This document shows positions 60,101 through 64,000 of a DNA stretch of 64,000 nucleotides, in pieces. A model generated the notes under the pieces. That model saw only the letters and a list, made by a program, of their open reading frames with translations, did no database searches and was not told the DNA's origin. This DNA is from Pithys albifrons albifrons (taxonomy: Eukaryota > Chordata > Aves > Passeriformes > Thamnophilidae): assembly GCF_047495875.1 (NCBI RefSeq), contig NC_092458.1, positions 107,696,227 through 107,760,226 of the forward strand. Direction: 5' to 3'. The position numbers and the translations under genes were made by a program. The stretch's first letter is position 1. Every line of letters starts with the position of its first letter.

Positions 60101-63100
60101 AAGCTGTTCTGTTTTAAGATCATCTCTACTTGGTAAGTCATTCTGGCTGAGAAGGTAATCTGTAAATTGCTTTTATACAGAGACAGAATGTCCTGATATC
60201 CCAAGTATAATGAAAGCTGTGTTTTGTCTTTTTTTCTTAGGGGGTAGACTGGGGGGAAAAGGTTGAAATAATTTCTAGTTGAAAAGCTGCCTTTATCCAA
60301 TTTTAAATTAATATTGATTAATACTAATGGAGTTGGCTCCAGGAGAGGCTTTACATAGCTCTTCTGCGTACTAATAAAGTCTCATCTCAAATGTACAAAG
60401 TCTCTTAAGGAAGTGGATCATTTTTATGGAAGTTAGAAAAACCACTTTGCACTTTTTTAGTGTGAACATCTCACCTACTGAATAGGCTTCAAAGCAAAAG
60501 CTTCATCCTGATGTGGGGGACTAGACTGGGAGTTGCAGAGTAGAGAGTGCTGTGTGAGACAGTCTTGTGTTCAATGCACATCTTGGTATGGCTCTTGGTG
60601 TGACCCTTTCTTTATTGCCTTTATTATCTAGTGTAAGGACTGATGATCATTCATTTTAACAAAAATCTAATCTTGAGTTTTGGTGGAAAACAGCATCTTT
60701 CTTAAATTGCATGAGAACTTGTATCCGGCTTTCTGTTGGCTGTAACATTCTCTCAAATTATTTTCTTTGTTTTCATATTAAGAAGGGATTCACCAGGTGG
60801 GCAGTGCTGTTCTGAAACTTCTGTGGGGTATGGTAGAGCAATATGGAAGTTTTAAAAGGAGGGACAAGAACAGACTGAAAGGTGGTGTCACCCAGGTGGG
60901 TTATAGTGGCTGGGTGACTGTGCCAGGACTTGCACGGTGCTATGAGGAGGAATGCTGGAGAAAGCCGTGATTAGCGCAGCAGTGTTTCAGTGCACAGAAT
61001 TTACTGGGCTTTATTTGTCTGTAAGGGGTCATTTTGGATGACAGCAGACTCTACTTGTTGGTTTTTAACCAACCTGTTTAGTGTCATGGATGGTTGAAAT
61101 GTAATAGCATGACTGAGTTGTTGTTTCTTGTCTGAAGAAAAGCATTCAGGCAGCAAAGCAACATTTGACTTTTCTGATAAAGGTGAACTCAGATGTGAAA
61201 CTTATAAATTGATATGAGAAAAGAGCAATTATTTCCAGTGTAACTGTATCAGTAAATAATTTAACTGATGAAACTGTCAGTGTCTTGCTTATTCTATATG
61301 ATGAGAATTGTTGCCTTATCCTATAGATTGTGTGTGTGAATTGGAGCACGTATATAACACACGGATCCTGACTGAATGCTAACTTGGCTTGTGGTATAAA
61401 CCCAGCTCTGAAAGATCATGGACCTTAATTTCTGAATCAGCCTAGATGTCTTTACTGTATTGGTATTCTCAGTATTCTTTCAGACTTATCATGTAATTAA
61501 GACTTTAAAGCAAATTTTGCTTTTGACATTTTAGGAAGCAAATTCTTGCTTATCCAGTGATGCAAATTTGTGTCTCTATATATGTATATATGCATCTATA
61601 ATGTAAAAAATAAAGATTATTAATAGATATAGTCATTAAGTGGGCTTTTTGCATCTATAAAGTTGTAGATTGGTTAAGGTATTGTAGTATTAAACTCCAG
61701 TACTCTGGGAATTTCCACGTGATGCATGCAAAATTAGTTTGAAATTATGAAACTGTTTCATTTTGTGACTAAAGTAACATTTGAAAAACAAGCTTGGCAA
61801 AGTGAAATTGGCCCTCAAATGTTCTAAAAACACGGAGCTTCCAGGCATTCCAAGAGGACAGAGGGTAAAACTCAAACAGAGCAGATTAAGAGCTAGCAGG
61901 TAAATCCTACCTATGAGTGTGCAGTGGCATAGCAGGAGGACAGTGCCATCAGTCACACATTACTGTAAGCCATCTGTACATGCAGAGTACAGGTCAGGGA
62001 AACACCTTGGCAGCTGACAATACTGTTTGTTACGTGGAATTTTCATCAGTGGATCTCCAAATGTTTCACAAAAGAGTTGTGCCAACATTTGTATTATAGA
62101 AATAGAAAAAAATGAGGGTGAGGAAAATATCTACCATGTATCGTAATGATTGTGGATTGTGGAGCTGAACTCATGTCTCATGTGTTCAGGAGCACATGTG
62201 GGTGTTGGAGTGGCATCTGTCCCCCCAAAATGGATTTGGCTTGGAAAGGACTTTTTAGCATGGAATCTGAGCAAATAAATGTGTTGTCATCCAGAGGGAT
62301 AAGAAAGGGAAAACAGAAATAATAGAGGAGGCTCTTCTGTAGCTCCCACTGTGTTTAGATGTCCTAATCTATGATATCCTGTCTCAAAGTGAGAGAACTT
62401 CTTGTTTCTTTGATCCATAGGGAACAAATCTGTGTCTATGGCCCTGTGTAACAAATATCAGCATTTAGTTCTTTTTTAATTCAACATTCTTTCCGTGAGG
62501 AAGTGTCCAGCTTATTTGAACACAAGTAAGATTAATGAAAACGGTATCTAATGCCAGTTTAAGTCTGAAAATACTTCCTGGGGAGAACTTGAAAGGAAAA
62601 TAATATATATGATGTTGAATGAAGTTATACTTTCTATAAAGAGCAGAAAAATGTTCATGTTGCTCAGTAAATGCTGCTTGCTTTGTTTGTTTGTTTATGG
62701 GGTTTTTTTAGGGGAAGAATCATGTGTTCAAGTTTAGGGCACAATTTAGCTTGTTTTATTACATCTTAATGTAGCCTTTGAAAATCACCAGTTATCAGTT
62801 TTGCTTTGAAAGAGCATGTTCTGCAGACTATGATAATACCCCTTCCTTTAGGGAGCAGCAGGAGGAAGAAGCAAAGACTAGATATGTGTGAATTTAGCCT
62901 GGATGAAAATATTCTCAGTAAAGGTAATCTTAAATGGAGAATTTTAAACTAAAATAGGCAAGTAAATTCTGATTTGGGCTTTCAGCTCTGAAGTTAGTGA
63001 AGTTACACAGTTACCAATACAAAGGGACCTCAGGAATTTTGTAATATTGTTAAGAAAGAAAATGGGTGGTAATCCCCCCAAAATCAGTCATCTAATGGTA

Positions 63101-64000
63101 TGCATCAAGGAATAAGATTGATGGGGACCTCTAAAAGGTGTTTTTGTACTCACATTTAGTACAGTGTACCCTGAATATATTTAGTTAGCCCCTGACAGTA
63201 CACAACAGAGAGGAGTGGTGTGGCTTAGCAGAGCATTTTTGGGAATGACAAGGCACTACATCAGCTTTGCAAGAGAACAGAGGGAAGCTGAAACTGTAAT
63301 GGCATGTAAATTTTGTGCCAGCTTTCTGCAGATGGGGACATTTAGCTTTCTAACTTGCAGTTCTAGGTCTCATGATTTAAAAACCATGTCAGCAAAGTAG
63401 AGACAGCTCAAAGGCGATGACAAGAGATTAGTGAGAACTGGGAAGAAGTTTTATGAGCAACTGAAAGGGAAGTATGCCAGAGGAGATAAAAAAAGAATCA
63501 GAAGAACTGCTGTGAATGTTTTTCCCTCATCTTTTGCATGTATCTTCTTATCAGTCAAAATACTTTAGATGAGGGTTAAAATTTAAAATATATGTGTTGC
63601 TTACAAAAATCATGATTGCATTGCAATTAATTTAATTCAACCTTGAAAATTAAAATTGGGAGTAACTTAATAAGGCATGGAAATGTGTAGTTAAATGTTA
63701 AAATGAGGCATTGTAATGATTACAAGTCTTAGAGAAGTGTAACAGAATGTGGCTCAACTGGATGTGATGCACTGGTGTTATGCACATGACATTCAGTGTG
63801 GAACCCTTTTTCTGGTACAAGAATGGGAAATACCTTTCATTAAAGTAATTTAAAAGTCAACTGAATAAAGCTAGAGATCACTCTGCAGCTGATGGATAAA
63901 GATGCTTAATAGATAGTATAAGAAAACTAGCAGGGCAAGTTTTACAGCACTAAAATTTTGATATTATTTAACTCCATTAGGTAGCTCTATTATATGATGT
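57149..64000 (+). other. Intron sequence to window end, no exon seen
   Basis: AT-rich and free of recognisable interspersed repeats for nearly 7 kb. Small simple stretches occur (TATATA-rich near 61,577-61,592, T-run near 58,170). No splice-flanked open segment with recognisable protein content was found, so the second exon of the gene lies beyond 64,000. Confidence 0.5.

Overview
This window is vertebrate nuclear DNA, almost certainly from a bird. The basis is the density of CR1 LINE fragments, several ending in the bird/reptile CR1 tail (ATTCTRTG repeats), together with LTRs of a type I recognise from avian genomes. There is no bacterial-style gene packing, no CRISPR array and no intact tRNA or rRNA gene. 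Most of the window is AT-rich non-coding DNA, so most open frames here are chance or lie inside repeats.

Layout. Positions 1 to about 35,750 are a gene desert. They hold one unusual SINE (about 1,107-1,470, minus strand), a near-palindromic MITE-like element (5,591-5,700), three LTR pieces (13,673-13,765; 17,828-18,877; 19,795-20,383) and a scatter of CR1 fragments in both orientations. From 35,751 to 37,450 there is a CpG island. It opens with a strong match to the CTCF motif (35,812-35,826), followed by a GC-rich minisatellite (about 35,925-36,475). Downstream lies a leader with short upstream ORFs. The first coding exon follows at 38,114-38,168: a signal peptide of 18 complete codons that ends in phase 1 at a near-perfect splice donor. 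Everything from 38,169 to the window end reads as the first intron of that gene, on the plus strand. The signal-peptide pattern, the phase-1 junction and the gene-poor surroundings fit the short-promoter first exon of the axon-guidance receptor ROBO2. That identification is tentative because no Ig-domain exon lies inside the window.

Inside the intron sits a young CR1 copy (50,665-52,002) inserted in the same orientation into an older CR1 (50,407-50,664 and 52,003-52,082). The insertion makes one uninterrupted 465-codon chimeric frame carrying reverse-transcriptase motifs, but the catalytic FADD is changed to FAND. A close relative of the young copy lies at 56,698-57,148.

The most notable observations are the SINE, which combines a Gln-type tRNA head, a 5S-rRNA-like segment and an RTE-like CATA tail; the nested CR1 with its in-frame fusion and dead catalytic motif; the CTCF-motif plus minisatellite block beside the promoter; and the start-overlapping uORF just ahead of the signal peptide.
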